DNA of 64,000 bases from Emticicia oligotrophica DSM 17448. Lineage in GTDB: Bacteria; Bacteroidota; Bacteroidia; Cytophagales; Spirosomataceae. Of this stretch, positions 44,726-54,271 are shown one piece after another. Position 1 is the stretch's first letter; each line of letters begins with the position of its first letter. The notes beneath the pieces are model-generated. The model was given only the letters and a program-made list of their open reading frames with translations, searched no databases and had not been told where the DNA came from. The position numbers and the translations under genes are program-made. Where the stretch lies: positions 4,402,001-4,466,000 of the forward strand of contig NC_018748.1 of NCBI RefSeq assembly GCF_000263195.1, written 5' to 3'.

Positions 44726-46201
44726 TTACTTACTTTTGAAAAGTACTGTGCTCAAAAATCCAACTATAAAAATTGACATTGTACCAAAAACAATCGTTAG
44801 ATAATGATGCAAACTACTAGCATATTGTTTGTTTGAATCTTCTGTAAATACCAATGGAGAAATGCTCATGTATAGTATGATAATTATTCCTACTATTACC
44901 CCCCAAATGGCACCTTTTCTCTCAATTTTTTCTACAAATGCTCCCAAAAGGAAAAGACCAAGCATACCTCCACTAAATACTGAGGCTAATTTCCACCATG
45001 CATCCAAGGCACTTTTTACATTAATCATAGCAATTCCAATCGTTATTCCGATGATACCCAATATCAATGAAACGATGTAAAGTATTTTAATTGAAGACTT
45101 TTCAGTAAAAATTTTGTTAGAAGAAAATCTTTGAAAGTAATCGTATAAAATTACGGTTGCAGAACTATTGATACTCGTTGAAATAGTGCTCATCCCTGCT
45201 GCAAAAATAGAAGCAATGAGTATTCCAGTAAAACCCGAAGGAAGTTTATTGGCAATAAAAAATGGAAAAACCTTATCGCTTGCTGAACCAATTTCTGAAG
45301 GTAATTCTGTGGGAAATACTTCATAATATGCAAAAAGGGATGTACCAATTAAAAAGAAAATCAATGAAACTGGCAAATACATCATTCCACCCCAGAATGC
45401 CGATTTCTTAGCCTCTTTCTCCGAACTTGAAGCAATGTATCGTTGAACATAATTTTGGTCGATTCCAAAATTTTGTAAATTGATGAAAATTCCATAAATA
45501 AATACCACCCAAAAAGTTGATTCAGTTAGGCTTATATCAAAACTTCCTAAGCTAAACTTTTGATGTTCGATGGCTATTTTAAAGGTTTGGGCTGGACCTT
45601 CAGGCATAGCAAACCATAAGAAAAGTAAACACAAAACAGCACCCCCAATGAGTACGATACCTTGAATTGCATCTGTCCACATGACAGCTTCAATTCCACC
45701 CAATAATGAGTAAATGGTTACAGTCAGTCCAGTAATGATGATAATTGTTATGATATCCCAACCAAACATAGCATTTACGGGTAAGGCAAGTAAGTATAAA
45801 ATAGTACCAATACGCATGATTTGGGTAAGTAAATAGCACATCGAAACATATACTCGGGCCCATAATCCAAATTTAGTTTCTAAATATGCATAAGCAGAAG
45901 GACTATTTATTTTTCGATAAATCGGTACAAAATATTTGACAGCAATTACGGAGGCAATTGGCAGTGATAAGCTGAATACAAAAGCATTCCAATTTGAAGA
46001 AAAAGCCGTTGCAGGTAGTGCCAAAAAGCTAATGCTACTGACAAATGTTGCAAAAATCGACATTGTCACTACCCAACTTGGAAATTTACTATCACCGATA
46101 GTGAATTCTGAAACAGTTTTGTCTTTTTTGTAGAATGAACTACCGTATACGGTAATTCCACCCATATAAACAAAGAATACAATTAAATCAAGGAGTTTCA
46201 A
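44726..46201 (-). CDS. Sodium:solute symporter (SSS family)
   Basis: A 491-residue inner-membrane transporter with about 13 helices. The family signature region GGIEAVMWTDAIQGIVLIGG and the Na+-site region SIFAAGMSTISTSINSSATVI are visible. The reading frame begins with TTG (46201), since there is no ATG before the first membrane helix LLDLIVFFVYMGGITVYG and the preceding codons lack any start. It is the last gene of the five-gene unit, 32 bases after the aldolase gene. It is therefore the likely uptake step for the product released by the secreted proteins upstream. Confidence 0.9.
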   Translation of the reverse strand: MKLLDLIVFFVYMGGITVYGSSFYKKDKTVSEFTIGDSKFPSWVVTMSIFATFVSSISFLALPATAFSSNWNAFVFSLSLPIASVIAVKYFVPIYRKINSPSAYAYLETKFGLWARVYVSMCYLLTQIMRIGTILYLLALPVNAMFGWDIITIIIITGLTVTIYSLLGGIEAVMWTDAIQGIVLIGGAVLCLLFLWFAMPEGPAQTFKIAIEHQKFSLGSFDISLTESTFWVVFIYGIFINLQNFGIDQNYVQRYIASSSEKEAKKSAFWGGMMYLPVSLIFFLIGTSLFAYYEVFPTELPSEIGSASDKVFPFFIANKLPSGFTGILIASIFAAGMSTISTSINSSATVILYDYFQRFSSNKIFTEKSSIKILYIVSLILGIIGITIGIAMINVKSALDAWWKLASVFSGGMLGLFLLGAFVEKIERKGAIWGVIVGIIIILYMSISPLVFTEDSNKQYASSLHHYLTIVFGTMSIFIVGFLSTVLFKSK

Positions 46202-46233
46202 TTTTTTATAGGTTTAGGGTTGATAAATAAAAT

Positions 46234-47166
46234 TTATAGGATAGGTTTAATTTCATACATTTCACACAAAACTTTAAAAGAATCCATCAGTGCATTAAAT
46301 CTTATAAAATCTGCATTTGACGGTGTTTCAGTAGGAATTCTTGAATTTGTCTCAATTTTTAAGCCTCTTTTCTGTAAAAATAATTTAGCTGAATATGGAT
46401 AAAAAGTATGAGTGACTCTATCCATCATGGTAAGTAAAGCGTGAAGTTTATTTAACTTTTCTGTTCTACCATTTGCAAAATATTCTTGCAACAAATATGT
46501 ATAGGGTTCTGGATAAAAGTTGGCAGAAATTGGCGAAATACCTCTTCCACCAAAATCTAAAGAATCGAGAGCTGTTGGGGTATCAGCATTGTAAAATCCA
46601 AAATTTGAATTTTTTACGGCATATAGTTTTTTTTCAATCGAAACAGAATTACAACTGGTGTCTTTGTGGTAGATAAATCTGCCTGTAGAAGCCATCCATG
46701 CCAACATTGAGGTACTTAATAATCTTTTATAGGGAACTGGACATTCATAAACCCCCAAAGGCATATCGCCAGTTACATTCATAATTTCTTCAAGTCGAGT
46801 TTTTAATACATCCTCACTTTCATCTGGCATGACGAGCATACTCGTTATAATTATAACTGCTTGAATACCTGTATCGTAAATTTCTTTGATAAATTCTGCA
46901 TTTGATTTTCCTCCAAACTGAAAAGTTCCTGTGGCAACAACGGGTACTTTTCCTCCACTAAATTTTACTACGTTTTGAGTTAATTGTAGCCTTTCTGCAT
47001 TAGTTAGTTGATACATTTCACTTGAAAGACAATTAGCAAATAATCCATTTGAACCTGCTTCTACATAAAAGTTGGTAAGCGATTCTAAACCATTATAATC
47101 AATTTCATTGCTTTTGGTTAGAGGAGTAATCATGACAGGCCAAAGGCCTTTGGGTAATTGGTTCAT
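46234..47166 (-). CDS. DapA/NanA-family aldolase
   Basis: A 310-residue class I (Schiff-base) TIM-barrel aldolase. The family's tyrosine is Y140 (VYECPVPYKRLL) and the Schiff-base lysine is K168 (YHKDTSC). The substrate-carboxylate loop reads CLSSEMYQLT instead of the GTTGE/GSTGE of dihydrodipicolinate synthase and N-acetylneuraminate lyase, so it is neither canonical enzyme. The cluster contains no lysine genes, so cleavage of a 2-keto-3-deoxy sugar acid or sialic-acid-like compound is inferred. It is fourth in the unit, 28 bases after the YidR-like gene. Confidence 0.82.
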   Translation of the reverse strand: MNQLPKGLWPVMITPLTKSNEIDYNGLESLTNFYVEAGSNGLFANCLSSEMYQLTNAERLQLTQNVVKFSGGKVPVVATGTFQFGGKSNAEFIKEIYDTGIQAVIIITSMLVMPDESEDVLKTRLEEIMNVTGDMPLGVYECPVPYKRLLSTSMLAWMASTGRFIYHKDTSCNSVSIEKKLYAVKNSNFGFYNADTPTALDSLDFGGRGISPISANFYPEPYTYLLQEYFANGRTEKLNKLHALLTMMDRVTHTFYPYSAKLFLQKRGLKIETNSRIPTETPSNADFIRFNALMDSFKVLCEMYEIKPIL

Positions 47167-47194
47167 AAGAGGTTTAATAGGGGTTATGTTGAAT

Positions 47195-48550
47195 TTATTT
47201 TTCTAAATTAATTAGAAATACTTGTTTAGTGTTTTTGATTAACCTATTGAAAGCCAATGATTTAGCATCGTGTGATACAACCAAATTGGTGGGAGAGGGA
47301 ACGCTTGGTTTAGAAATCACTCTATAGCTGTCTTCGAAATTGCTAGGTCCCAGTTTTACTTGATTGATACTTCCTGCTTGAATATAGAAAATACTTTTTT
47401 CGATTGGATGCCATCTCAAACTTCCTTCTACATCAGTATTATGAAATGTGATTTGCTCCATTTTACCACCATTGGGAGATATGCAAAATATTTGTTTAAC
47501 ACCTTGATTATCTTTCGCAACAAAAGCCAAATATTCACCATCCGATGAGGCTCTAACAATACCAATACATCCTTTATATTTTTGTTTAGAAGTGAAGGTT
47601 AGTCGCCTTTGACTTGCTCCTTTGGGTGGCTGAGGAAGTTCTAATTCATTCCCTTCAAGTTTACCATAAATTCCTGCTTCTTCAATGTTTTCGGGTATAT
47701 CAACCACAAAAACTTCATCAATATTTTCACCGTTTTCCTTTACCGTTCCTATAAATCCACGAGCCATTTGTTGTTGGCCATTTGGTTTTTTGTAGCCATT
47801 TTTACCAATCCAGCTATCACCAGCAGCGTGACTAATTTCATCCGAACCATCTTTGGGGTTTGGAACTACTTTTACAACAAGGGCACTGAACCATTCACCC
47901 GAAAAATTTTCATTGCTTGGATTATTAATTTGTATTTTTTGCCCCTTTTTAGAAATACCAATAGTTCTTAAATTATACCTATTTCCAGTTTTATCTTCAA
48001 GATTCTTCATGATGGCATCATTGTAGGTAAATCCAATCCAATTGCCATCTCCACTGAATTCATGTCGGTGTGTTCCTCCTCTTAATGCTCCTTTTGTGTA
48101 GGGATATTCAATATTTCGTGCATCCACCCAAATCCCTTTGTTGTCGTTATCTTCATCAATCATATATCCTGTACGACGCCATTGTTGATATGGGTTCTCT
48201 TTAGTAACACCCTTTAAACCATGGATAAATACAATTTGGTTAGCTACTGGCGAATAACTTGCGGCACCCACACCTGGTCCCCAAAAATGATTATTGGGAA
48301 CTTGATAGACTACTTTCTTTTCACCAGTAAGCACATTTACTTTTTCAATCCTATTTGACTCCGCAATTCCACCATCATCGGTTCGAGTATCATAAACAAG
48401 CCATTGATTATCAGGTGAAAAATTATCATTGTTGTCTAAATCGTGGTGATACGTTAAGTCGTTGGTTAACTGAATTTCCTCAAAATATTGTGGCATTTGC
48501 TTATAACTACAAGTGAAAAATAAAATGATTATGGCTGAAATAATTTTCAT
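47195..48550 (-). CDS. Secreted TolB-type propeller protein (YidR/DUF3748-like)
   Basis: A 451-residue exported protein. Its N-terminal hydrophobic segment contains a cysteine (ISAIIILFFTCSY), possibly a lipobox. The propeller has NFSPDNQWLVYDTRTDDGGIAESNRIEKVNV, ASYSPVANQIVFIHGLKGV, GTHRHEFSGDGNWIGFTYNDAIM and RASSDGEYLAFVAKD. The THRHEFSGDG region resembles E. coli YidR as I recall it. That protein has no established function. It lies 6 bases from the toroid gene and 28 bases before the aldolase gene. A role in recognising or isomerising the liberated sugar in the periplasm is possible. Confidence 0.72.
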   Translation of the reverse strand: MKIISAIIILFFTCSYKQMPQYFEEIQLTNDLTYHHDLDNNDNFSPDNQWLVYDTRTDDGGIAESNRIEKVNVLTGEKKVVYQVPNNHFWGPGVGAASYSPVANQIVFIHGLKGVTKENPYQQWRRTGYMIDEDNDNKGIWVDARNIEYPYTKGALRGGTHRHEFSGDGNWIGFTYNDAIMKNLEDKTGNRYNLRTIGISKKGQKIQINNPSNENFSGEWFSALVVKVVPNPKDGSDEISHAAGDSWIGKNGYKKPNGQQQMARGFIGTVKENGENIDEVFVVDIPENIEEAGIYGKLEGNELELPQPPKGASQRRLTFTSKQKYKGCIGIVRASSDGEYLAFVAKDNQGVKQIFCISPNGGKMEQITFHNTDVEGSLRWHPIEKSIFYIQAGSINQVKLGPSNFEDSYRVISKPSVPSPTNLVVSHDAKSLAFNRLIKNTKQVFLINLEK

Positions 48551-48556
48551 CGAAAC

Positions 48557-50764
48557 TTATTTTTGTGGTGGACTAATGACTCCTAAATATCTTCCAAGCC
48601 AATAGGGTAGAAGCCAAATATCTCCTGCACTATGTTCTGAAGTACCATTTCCACGCATTCTATCTAAATTAAACATATTGGCATTATGCCTTTGAATTGG
48701 GCGTTCGTCTGGTGGTAGAACTTCTTTGATAGTTTGAGTTCTAAAGTTTTCTGGTAATTTTTCAATGTCTTTTCTATGACTATTAGAAATATTCCAGTCA
48801 ATTAAATCAAGTGGATGTTCACGAAGATACCAAGCCGCTTCATTCAAATCAAAACTTGAAGTACCCGTAAGTGCCGTAAAAATGTTCCAAAGTCCTTCTT
48901 TTTCAGGTCTTTCTGTCTGCCAATGGTCAATAATCGCTTTTTTATAATGTGCTTTTAGTGTATCATTGAACGCATATCGGTAAAGCCCCCAATAACCCAA
49001 AAAATACATTTCATCATCCGAATGATTCCACGCATCAGACATTTTCTTGCTATGTTCATCAGCATCTTCAGGAGCATAGCCAATTTCTTTCATGGGTCTC
49101 ATCAGATTTTCAAAATAGCCATGTTTCTTCATTAATTCAAAGGCTTTTTCCTTGTAAATGGTTTTTTTAGTAAAATGATAAGCTGTTTGTAGCATTGCGA
49201 CGATATTAGAAGAATTAAGTTTTCTATCACCAACATTTTTAGGGAATGAATTTACATAACTCGGATTCCACTTACCCCATGTGGTTGGTTTACCGTCATA
49301 ATCAATTAAGTAGAAATCATTTTTAATGATATGGCTCATTAAGGTATCAATGAGCTTAATGGAGCGTTTTCGAAGGGAATTATCGTTGATTAACTCTGCT
49401 ATGGCTCCATAAACAAAAATATGTCCAATGGCCTCGTCGCTACTTGTGGTAGATTTCCAGTCCCATTCTTTATCTTGGGCGTGTTGCCACCTTTCGGGGT
49501 CGGCTAATTGTTTGATGTAGCCACTTCTTTCAAAAGACCTTGAAGGAAATCCTGGAATGCCATTGATTGTAAACAATCGTTCCATTGCATCTAATGATTC
49601 TCTACAATTTTGTAATGCATCTTCCGATTTTGTAACTACATACCTAAAAACTTCAGCCCCCAAATACATAGAAGTCCAAAGTCCATCATTATCAGAATCT
49701 GCTAAGAAACCCGTTGATAAATCTCCCTTTGCCATTCCTTCAATCGAAGCATTGAAGCCATTTCTGATGTGTCGAGTTCTGACTTGTTTTTCATAGAAAT
49801 CAGCCTTCTCTGCTAAAGTCATTTTTTGGAAAAATATTTCAGCTAAACCAGATTTTGTAAGAATTAAAGCCGAATTGTTTTTCCCTTCCGAAATTTGAAT
49901 AATATCATTATTTGGAAGCCATCTTTCACCATTGTAGTAGTCAATTTTTTCATTTTGACTGATAGAAAAACAACCATTATTTGTGCCAATCCATAGTTTT
50001 TCTCCGATTGATTTAATTGTAGTAATATTAGTGGAAGGTAATTTGGTGACTTTTGAACCTAAAACTCTTTTGTGTAAATAATCAAATCGGTAAAATCCAT
50101 CATTTGTACCAATAATAATCAATTTTTTGCTTGGAATTAATTCAAAAGCAGTTAAATCTTCACCTTCAAAAACTTTTGTAGAATGATTTTTTTCAATTGA
50201 AAATGTATGTATGGAATGTTTGGTAAGTACCCAAAACAAATGATCACTAAATTTTATATCTGTGATTTCTTCATCTATTGAAGAGCTCCAAATAGTTTTA
50301 TTTTGATTGATTAATTCCAATTTTTTACCATCCGAAACCAGAAATTGAAAATCTGAGCCAGCAGAAAAGAGCTTTGTGTTTTTAAGTTGAAATTTACTCA
50401 TTAAACTTCCTGCCCACGCATTGCTAAAAATTGAGTTTTCCTCAAGAAAAACAAATTGATTTTGAAATAATCCGATGTCTAACAGATGTTTATGTTGAAT
50501 TGTACGATAGCTTTTATCTGCTTTTAATTTACCAGCTTTTAAAAATGCACCATCGACAGGAATCAACAAACCATTAGTAGATAGTACTTTAATATTCCCA
50601 TTCCTATCAGTGAAGACTTTTTTTAATTGAATCTTATCATTATCAGAATAATACTTGATACTGTAATCCTGCAAAAATGGTTTATCAAGATAAACAGGTT
50701 GTTTAGATTGTGAAAAAACAGTTAAACCAAGAAGATTGATTAGTATAAATAAAGTATATTTCAT
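48557..50764 (-). CDS. Secreted reg_prop propeller fused to an alpha/alpha-toroid domain
   Basis: A 735-residue exported protein with signal peptide (LLGLTVFSQS). The first 330 residues form short propeller blades of the two-component-regulator type (LKKVFTDRNGNIKVLSTNG, KLWIGTNNGCFSIS). The remaining 400 are helical, with hairpins typical of an alpha/alpha barrel glycosidase fold (GLWTSMYLGAEVFRYV, ATTSSDEAIGHIFVYGAIAEL, SSNIVAMLQTAYHF). Candidate acids are in FLADSDNDGLW and TTSSDEAIGH. No kinase domain follows. It overlaps the sialidase-like gene by 4 bases (ATGA). The toroid part is the probable catalytic part, but it belongs to no glycosidase family I can name. Confidence 0.75.
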   Translation of the reverse strand: MKYTLFILINLLGLTVFSQSKQPVYLDKPFLQDYSIKYYSDNDKIQLKKVFTDRNGNIKVLSTNGLLIPVDGAFLKAGKLKADKSYRTIQHKHLLDIGLFQNQFVFLEENSIFSNAWAGSLMSKFQLKNTKLFSAGSDFQFLVSDGKKLELINQNKTIWSSSIDEEITDIKFSDHLFWVLTKHSIHTFSIEKNHSTKVFEGEDLTAFELIPSKKLIIIGTNDGFYRFDYLHKRVLGSKVTKLPSTNITTIKSIGEKLWIGTNNGCFSISQNEKIDYYNGERWLPNNDIIQISEGKNNSALILTKSGLAEIFFQKMTLAEKADFYEKQVRTRHIRNGFNASIEGMAKGDLSTGFLADSDNDGLWTSMYLGAEVFRYVVTKSEDALQNCRESLDAMERLFTINGIPGFPSRSFERSGYIKQLADPERWQHAQDKEWDWKSTTSSDEAIGHIFVYGAIAELINDNSLRKRSIKLIDTLMSHIIKNDFYLIDYDGKPTTWGKWNPSYVNSFPKNVGDRKLNSSNIVAMLQTAYHFTKKTIYKEKAFELMKKHGYFENLMRPMKEIGYAPEDADEHSKKMSDAWNHSDDEMYFLGYWGLYRYAFNDTLKAHYKKAIIDHWQTERPEKEGLWNIFTALTGTSSFDLNEAAWYLREHPLDLIDWNISNSHRKDIEKLPENFRTQTIKEVLPPDERPIQRHNANMFNLDRMRGNGTSEHSAGDIWLLPYWLGRYLGVISPPQK

Positions 50765-51948
50765 GGTTCTAGTGGAATTAGTTTTGGGTCAACTATTACA
50801 TATTTAATTGATTTTTTGTCTTTTTCAAGATGATAGGAATAAGTTAAGTGTATAAGTCCATCTTCCGTTTGAATGAGACTTGGATAGGAAAAGCTCCCTT
50901 TATTTGGTTCTACATTTTCGAGTTTGGTCTTCCATTTCCAAGTTTTTCCTTCATCATCCGATAAAAAAAGGCTCAATCTGTATCTTCCATCATCAATATC
51001 ATTACCCAAAAATGCCCATCTTCCATCTTTTAGAACCAAAAGTTCAACACTAGCAGTGTTAGGAATTTTGGTCTTTGAGCTTGCTTTCCAAGTTTCACCT
51101 AAATCCGTTGATTCGCTTTCATGCACTCGAGACGGGTCATCGCCACTATCCCTCATCAAGGCATAAAGATTACCGTTCTTTTTTTGAATAACGGCGGGCT
51201 GGATAGGTCCTCTACCAACTAATGGTAAACTTGGATGCCAACTTGTGCCATCATCATCTGATATGGCCATTAATGACATATTAAATCCATCTGAATATAA
51301 GGGCAGAACAATTCTATTGTTTGGTAATAAAAGTGGTTTAATTCTCGTCATCCAGCCAATACTTCTTTTGGTGGGGTCATTACTTGCAATGTTAATTGAT
51401 TCATCATATTTTGGTGCGTAACCAGCCCATCCAGCAGTTGGAGGAGGTAATTCTTTAAGTCTTTTGTTTACCTCTTTAGCAAATTCATCATCGGGTTTTA
51501 AAAGAATATTATCTTGCCAAGACCAAACTGGTGGACCACTTTTTTGATAATCGGTAGAAGTTCTGAATCTTAAAATTGATTGTTCCCATTTATTAGCTTG
51601 TACCGCAATCCAAACTAAAAAGAGTTTCTTTTCATGGTTGAGAAATAAAACTGGGTTGCAATCGGGAATATTGGGGGTATCGGCCATTAAAAAAGGCTCA
51701 GACCATGTTTTTTTGCCTTTTTCGAGTCTTGCACCCATAATTTTTACATCGTCAGAAGTACGTTCACCACTTCCGTAGAACCAAACACATAGATAATCCC
51801 CATTAGGTAAATTTACCAAACTACTAGCGTGTGTATGTTTTTCTTGAATGGGAAAGATTAAACTTGCATGTAATATTGGAGAATTTTGTGCATAGATTTT
51901 GTCCAAAAACACATTAAAAATAAGCAAAAATAATATTTTTCTTTTCAT
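50761..51948 (-). CDS. Secreted BNR sialidase-like protein
   Basis: A 395-residue exported protein from the ATG at 51948 (signal ends near DKIYAQ). It has the six-blade BNR fold with three clear Asp-boxes (SDDDGTSW, STDLGETW, SDDEGKTW), and an RTSDDVKIMGARLEKG start. Members of this family are named exo-alpha-sialidase, but the arginine triad cannot be verified by eye, and several members act on other acidic sugars. It is first in the five-gene unit, with a 4-base overlap to the next gene, and divergent from the PqaA-like gene. The longer reading from 52017 adds no signal-like start. Confidence 0.82.
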   Translation of the reverse strand: MKRKILFLLIFNVFLDKIYAQNSPILHASLIFPIQEKHTHASSLVNLPNGDYLCVWFYGSGERTSDDVKIMGARLEKGKKTWSEPFLMADTPNIPDCNPVLFLNHEKKLFLVWIAVQANKWEQSILRFRTSTDYQKSGPPVWSWQDNILLKPDDEFAKEVNKRLKELPPPTAGWAGYAPKYDESINIASNDPTKRSIGWMTRIKPLLLPNNRIVLPLYSDGFNMSLMAISDDDGTSWHPSLPLVGRGPIQPAVIQKKNGNLYALMRDSGDDPSRVHESESTDLGETWKASSKTKIPNTASVELLVLKDGRWAFLGNDIDDGRYRLSLFLSDDEGKTWKWKTKLENVEPNKGSFSYPSLIQTEDGLIHLTYSYHLEKDKKSIKYVIVDPKLIPLEP

Positions 51949-52059
51949 GGAGGGAGTGAAGGTTGAATGCTTTTCAAATTTATTAGATTTTATTAAGTAT
52001 TTATTAAAAAAAATCAAGAATATTACAAAACATTATTCAACCTTCAATTTTAACTCAAC

Positions 52060-53409
52060 ATGAAAATTATTAGATTAAGTGTTATTGTATTGTTGGCTTT
52101 TTATGGTTTAAATTCATATGCTCAGAAAACCAAATTAACGCCCCAAAATGCTCTTGAAAATTATATAAAAAACGGAGACAAAAGTTTTGCTTGGGAATTG
52201 AAAGACTCAACAATTTTTGGGAATGTAGTTGCCTATCAGCTATTGCTTACCTCCCAAAAATGGCGTGAATATACTTGGCGACATCAATTAACCATTTTTG
52301 TGCCCAAAAACCGACAATTCAATGATGCACTGCTGTTTATCACTGGTGGTTCAAATAAAGATGAGCAACCTAATTGGACTAAATCAGATGGACTTTGGCC
52401 CTCGTTGGCTGGTGTTGCAGAGAAAAATAAAGCAACAGTTGCGTTGATTAGGCAAGTTCCTAATCAACCGCTTTATGGCAATTTAACTGAAGACGCTTTG
52501 ATTTCTTATACACTCCATCAATTTAAGCAAGATAAAGACTATTCTTGGCCGCTTTTGTTTCCCATGGTTAAATCAGCGGTAAGGGCAATGGATGCTGTGC
52601 AAGAGTTTACAATGCAAAGACAAAAATATGCTGTGAACAGTTTTGTAATTTCTGGAGCATCTAAACGTGGTTGGACTACTTGGCTTTCTTCTGCAATTGA
52701 TGATAAACGTGTTAAAGCAATAGCTCCAATGGTGATTGATATGCTCAATATGCCTGCAACGCTTAATTATCAGTATACAACTTATGGTGAATATAGCATT
52801 GAAATTGAAGATTATGTAAAATTAGGCATTCCCCAAGGAACTGATACTGAAGATGGTAAAATGATTACTGCGATGATAGACCCATTTTCGTATAGAAATA
52901 AAATGTCAGTTCCGAAGATGATTTTTGTTGGAACAAATGATGAATATTGGACGATTGATGCCATCAAACATTACATCAATGAGATTCCTGGACAAAATAT
53001 GATTCATTATGTGCCAAATGTTGGTCATAATTTAGGTGGAGGAAAACAAGCTTTTGAAACTTTGAGTGCATTTTTTGGTTTAACTGTGTTAAATCTACCT
53101 TATCCAGTAAACACTTGGAAAGTTGATTATAATAAAGTTAATACTGAACTTACGATTGATGCTAAAACTGAAAACCTAGTTGAAGCGACTCTTTGGCAAA
53201 CCACTTCTTCTGACCGCGATTTTCGAAATAATTTGTGGTTGAATAAAAATATTAAGTTGAAAGATTTACCGCAAATTAAAGTTTCTCTTCCGTACCCTAA
53301 AAAGGGTTATCAATCATTTTATATTGAAATGAAGTACAAAGACCCTAATGGTGGCACTTATAGTGTTTGTACAAGAACTTATGTGACCGATACCGAGAAA
53401 GTATTGTAA
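52060..53409 (+). CDS. PhoPQ-activated (PqaA)-type secreted alpha/beta hydrolase
   Basis: A 449-residue exported hydrolase with signal peptide (LLAFYGLNSYAQ). The nucleophile elbow is SGASKRGWTTW, followed by the family's VIDMLNMPATLNYQYTTYGEYSIEIEDYVKLGIPQ, the MIFVGTNDEYW acid region and the VGHNLGGG histidine. This matches the PhoPQ-activated pathogenicity-related family, whose natural substrate is unknown. It starts 111 bases from the divergent five-gene unit and probably shares its control region, suggesting an esterase role on the same substrate. Confidence 0.85.
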   Translation: MKIIRLSVIVLLAFYGLNSYAQKTKLTPQNALENYIKNGDKSFAWELKDSTIFGNVVAYQLLLTSQKWREYTWRHQLTIFVPKNRQFNDALLFITGGSNKDEQPNWTKSDGLWPSLAGVAEKNKATVALIRQVPNQPLYGNLTEDALISYTLHQFKQDKDYSWPLLFPMVKSAVRAMDAVQEFTMQRQKYAVNSFVISGASKRGWTTWLSSAIDDKRVKAIAPMVIDMLNMPATLNYQYTTYGEYSIEIEDYVKLGIPQGTDTEDGKMITAMIDPFSYRNKMSVPKMIFVGTNDEYWTIDAIKHYINEIPGQNMIHYVPNVGHNLGGGKQAFETLSAFFGLTVLNLPYPVNTWKVDYNKVNTELTIDAKTENLVEATLWQTTSSDRDFRNNLWLNKNIKLKDLPQIKVSLPYPKKGYQSFYIEMKYKDPNGGTYSVCTRTYVTDTEKVL

Positions 53410-53448
53410 AAAGTAAGCCCTGAGAGAATTTCTTTCAGGGCTTACTTT
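53410..53448. terminator. Bidirectional terminator
   Basis: AAAGTAAGCCCTGA (53410-53423) pairs perfectly with TCAGGGCTTACTTT (53435-53448) around an 11-base loop. It ends the PqaA-like gene on plus. On minus the hydratase stop codon lies at its edge. Confidence 0.9.
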
Positions 53449-54271
53449 ACTTATTCTTCCAAACTGGTTTTCTTTTCTCTTTAAATGCTAAAATTCCTTC
53501 TCGTGCATCTTCCGATTGCCTAATTTCTTGAAGTACGCTAAGCAAATATTGATGTTGCTCTACCTCTGAAAGGTTGTTTAATTGATTGATTGCTTCAAAA
53601 CCCTTTCTGATTGCAAATGGTGAATTTTCTAAAATGCTTTCTACTAATTGGTTAGCCTCGTTTTCAATATTTTCTTTTGAACATATGTGCGTAACAATTC
53701 CTAGGTTAAATGCTTCTTGGGCAGTATAGTTTTTCCCTAAAATTGCCATTTCCATTGCTTTTCTTTGAGGCATTATTTTTAATAAAGTTGCCATCACTTG
53801 CATTGGAAAAATCCCTCTTTTTACCTCAGGTAATCCAAACTGAGCATCTTCCACCGAAACAACAAAACTGCATCCTCCAATAAGTAAAAATCCGCCTGCA
53901 AATACACTTCCTTCAACTTGGGCGATACATGGTTTTTCAAGATACTTAAATGCATCTCCAATAGTAACTTCTTTGATTGGTTTTGGAAGCTTTAGATTTT
54001 CAATATCTAAAGAAGGATTCTGAAAAACATTCAAATCCATTCCAGCACAAAAAGCTGGTCCTTCTGCTTTCAATAATACACACCATACTTCAGAATGATA
54101 ATGAGCATAAGCTAAAGCATAGGCTAATTCTGTAAGCATAATGGGAGTGAAAGCATTTCTTTTCTCGGGTCTATTAAGTGTAATTGTGAAAAGATTACCT
54201 GATTTATTAACTTTTATAAGTTTAAATTCAACTTCCGAGAATTTTGATAAGTCTGATTCTTGAAAAAACAT
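53447..54271 (-). CDS. Enoyl-CoA hydratase/isomerase family protein
   Basis: A 274-residue crotonase-fold protein. The oxyanion segments are GPAFCAGMDL and EGSVFAGGFLLIGGCSFVVS, and FGLPEVKRGIFP carries the acid region. With HMG-CoA lyase directly upstream (1-base overlap, TAATG), it is a candidate methylglutaconyl-CoA hydratase of leucine breakdown. The CoA-binding residues appear intact. The N-terminus has about ten extra residues before the first strand, so the true start could be slightly later. Confidence 0.85.
   Translation of the reverse strand: MFFQESDLSKFSEVEFKLIKVNKSGNLFTITLNRPEKRNAFTPIMLTELAYALAYAHYHSEVWCVLLKAEGPAFCAGMDLNVFQNPSLDIENLKLPKPIKEVTIGDAFKYLEKPCIAQVEGSVFAGGFLLIGGCSFVVSVEDAQFGLPEVKRGIFPMQVMATLLKIMPQRKAMEMAILGKNYTAQEAFNLGIVTHICSKENIENEANQLVESILENSPFAIRKGFEAINQLNNLSEVEQHQYLLSVLQEIRQSEDAREGILAFKEKRKPVWKNK

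Noticed and set aside
44726-52017. Canonical sialic acid degradation (nan) operon
   Set aside because: Only the sialidase-like and lyase-like families are present. Epimerase, kinase and deaminase genes are absent, and the aldolase loop does not match NanA.
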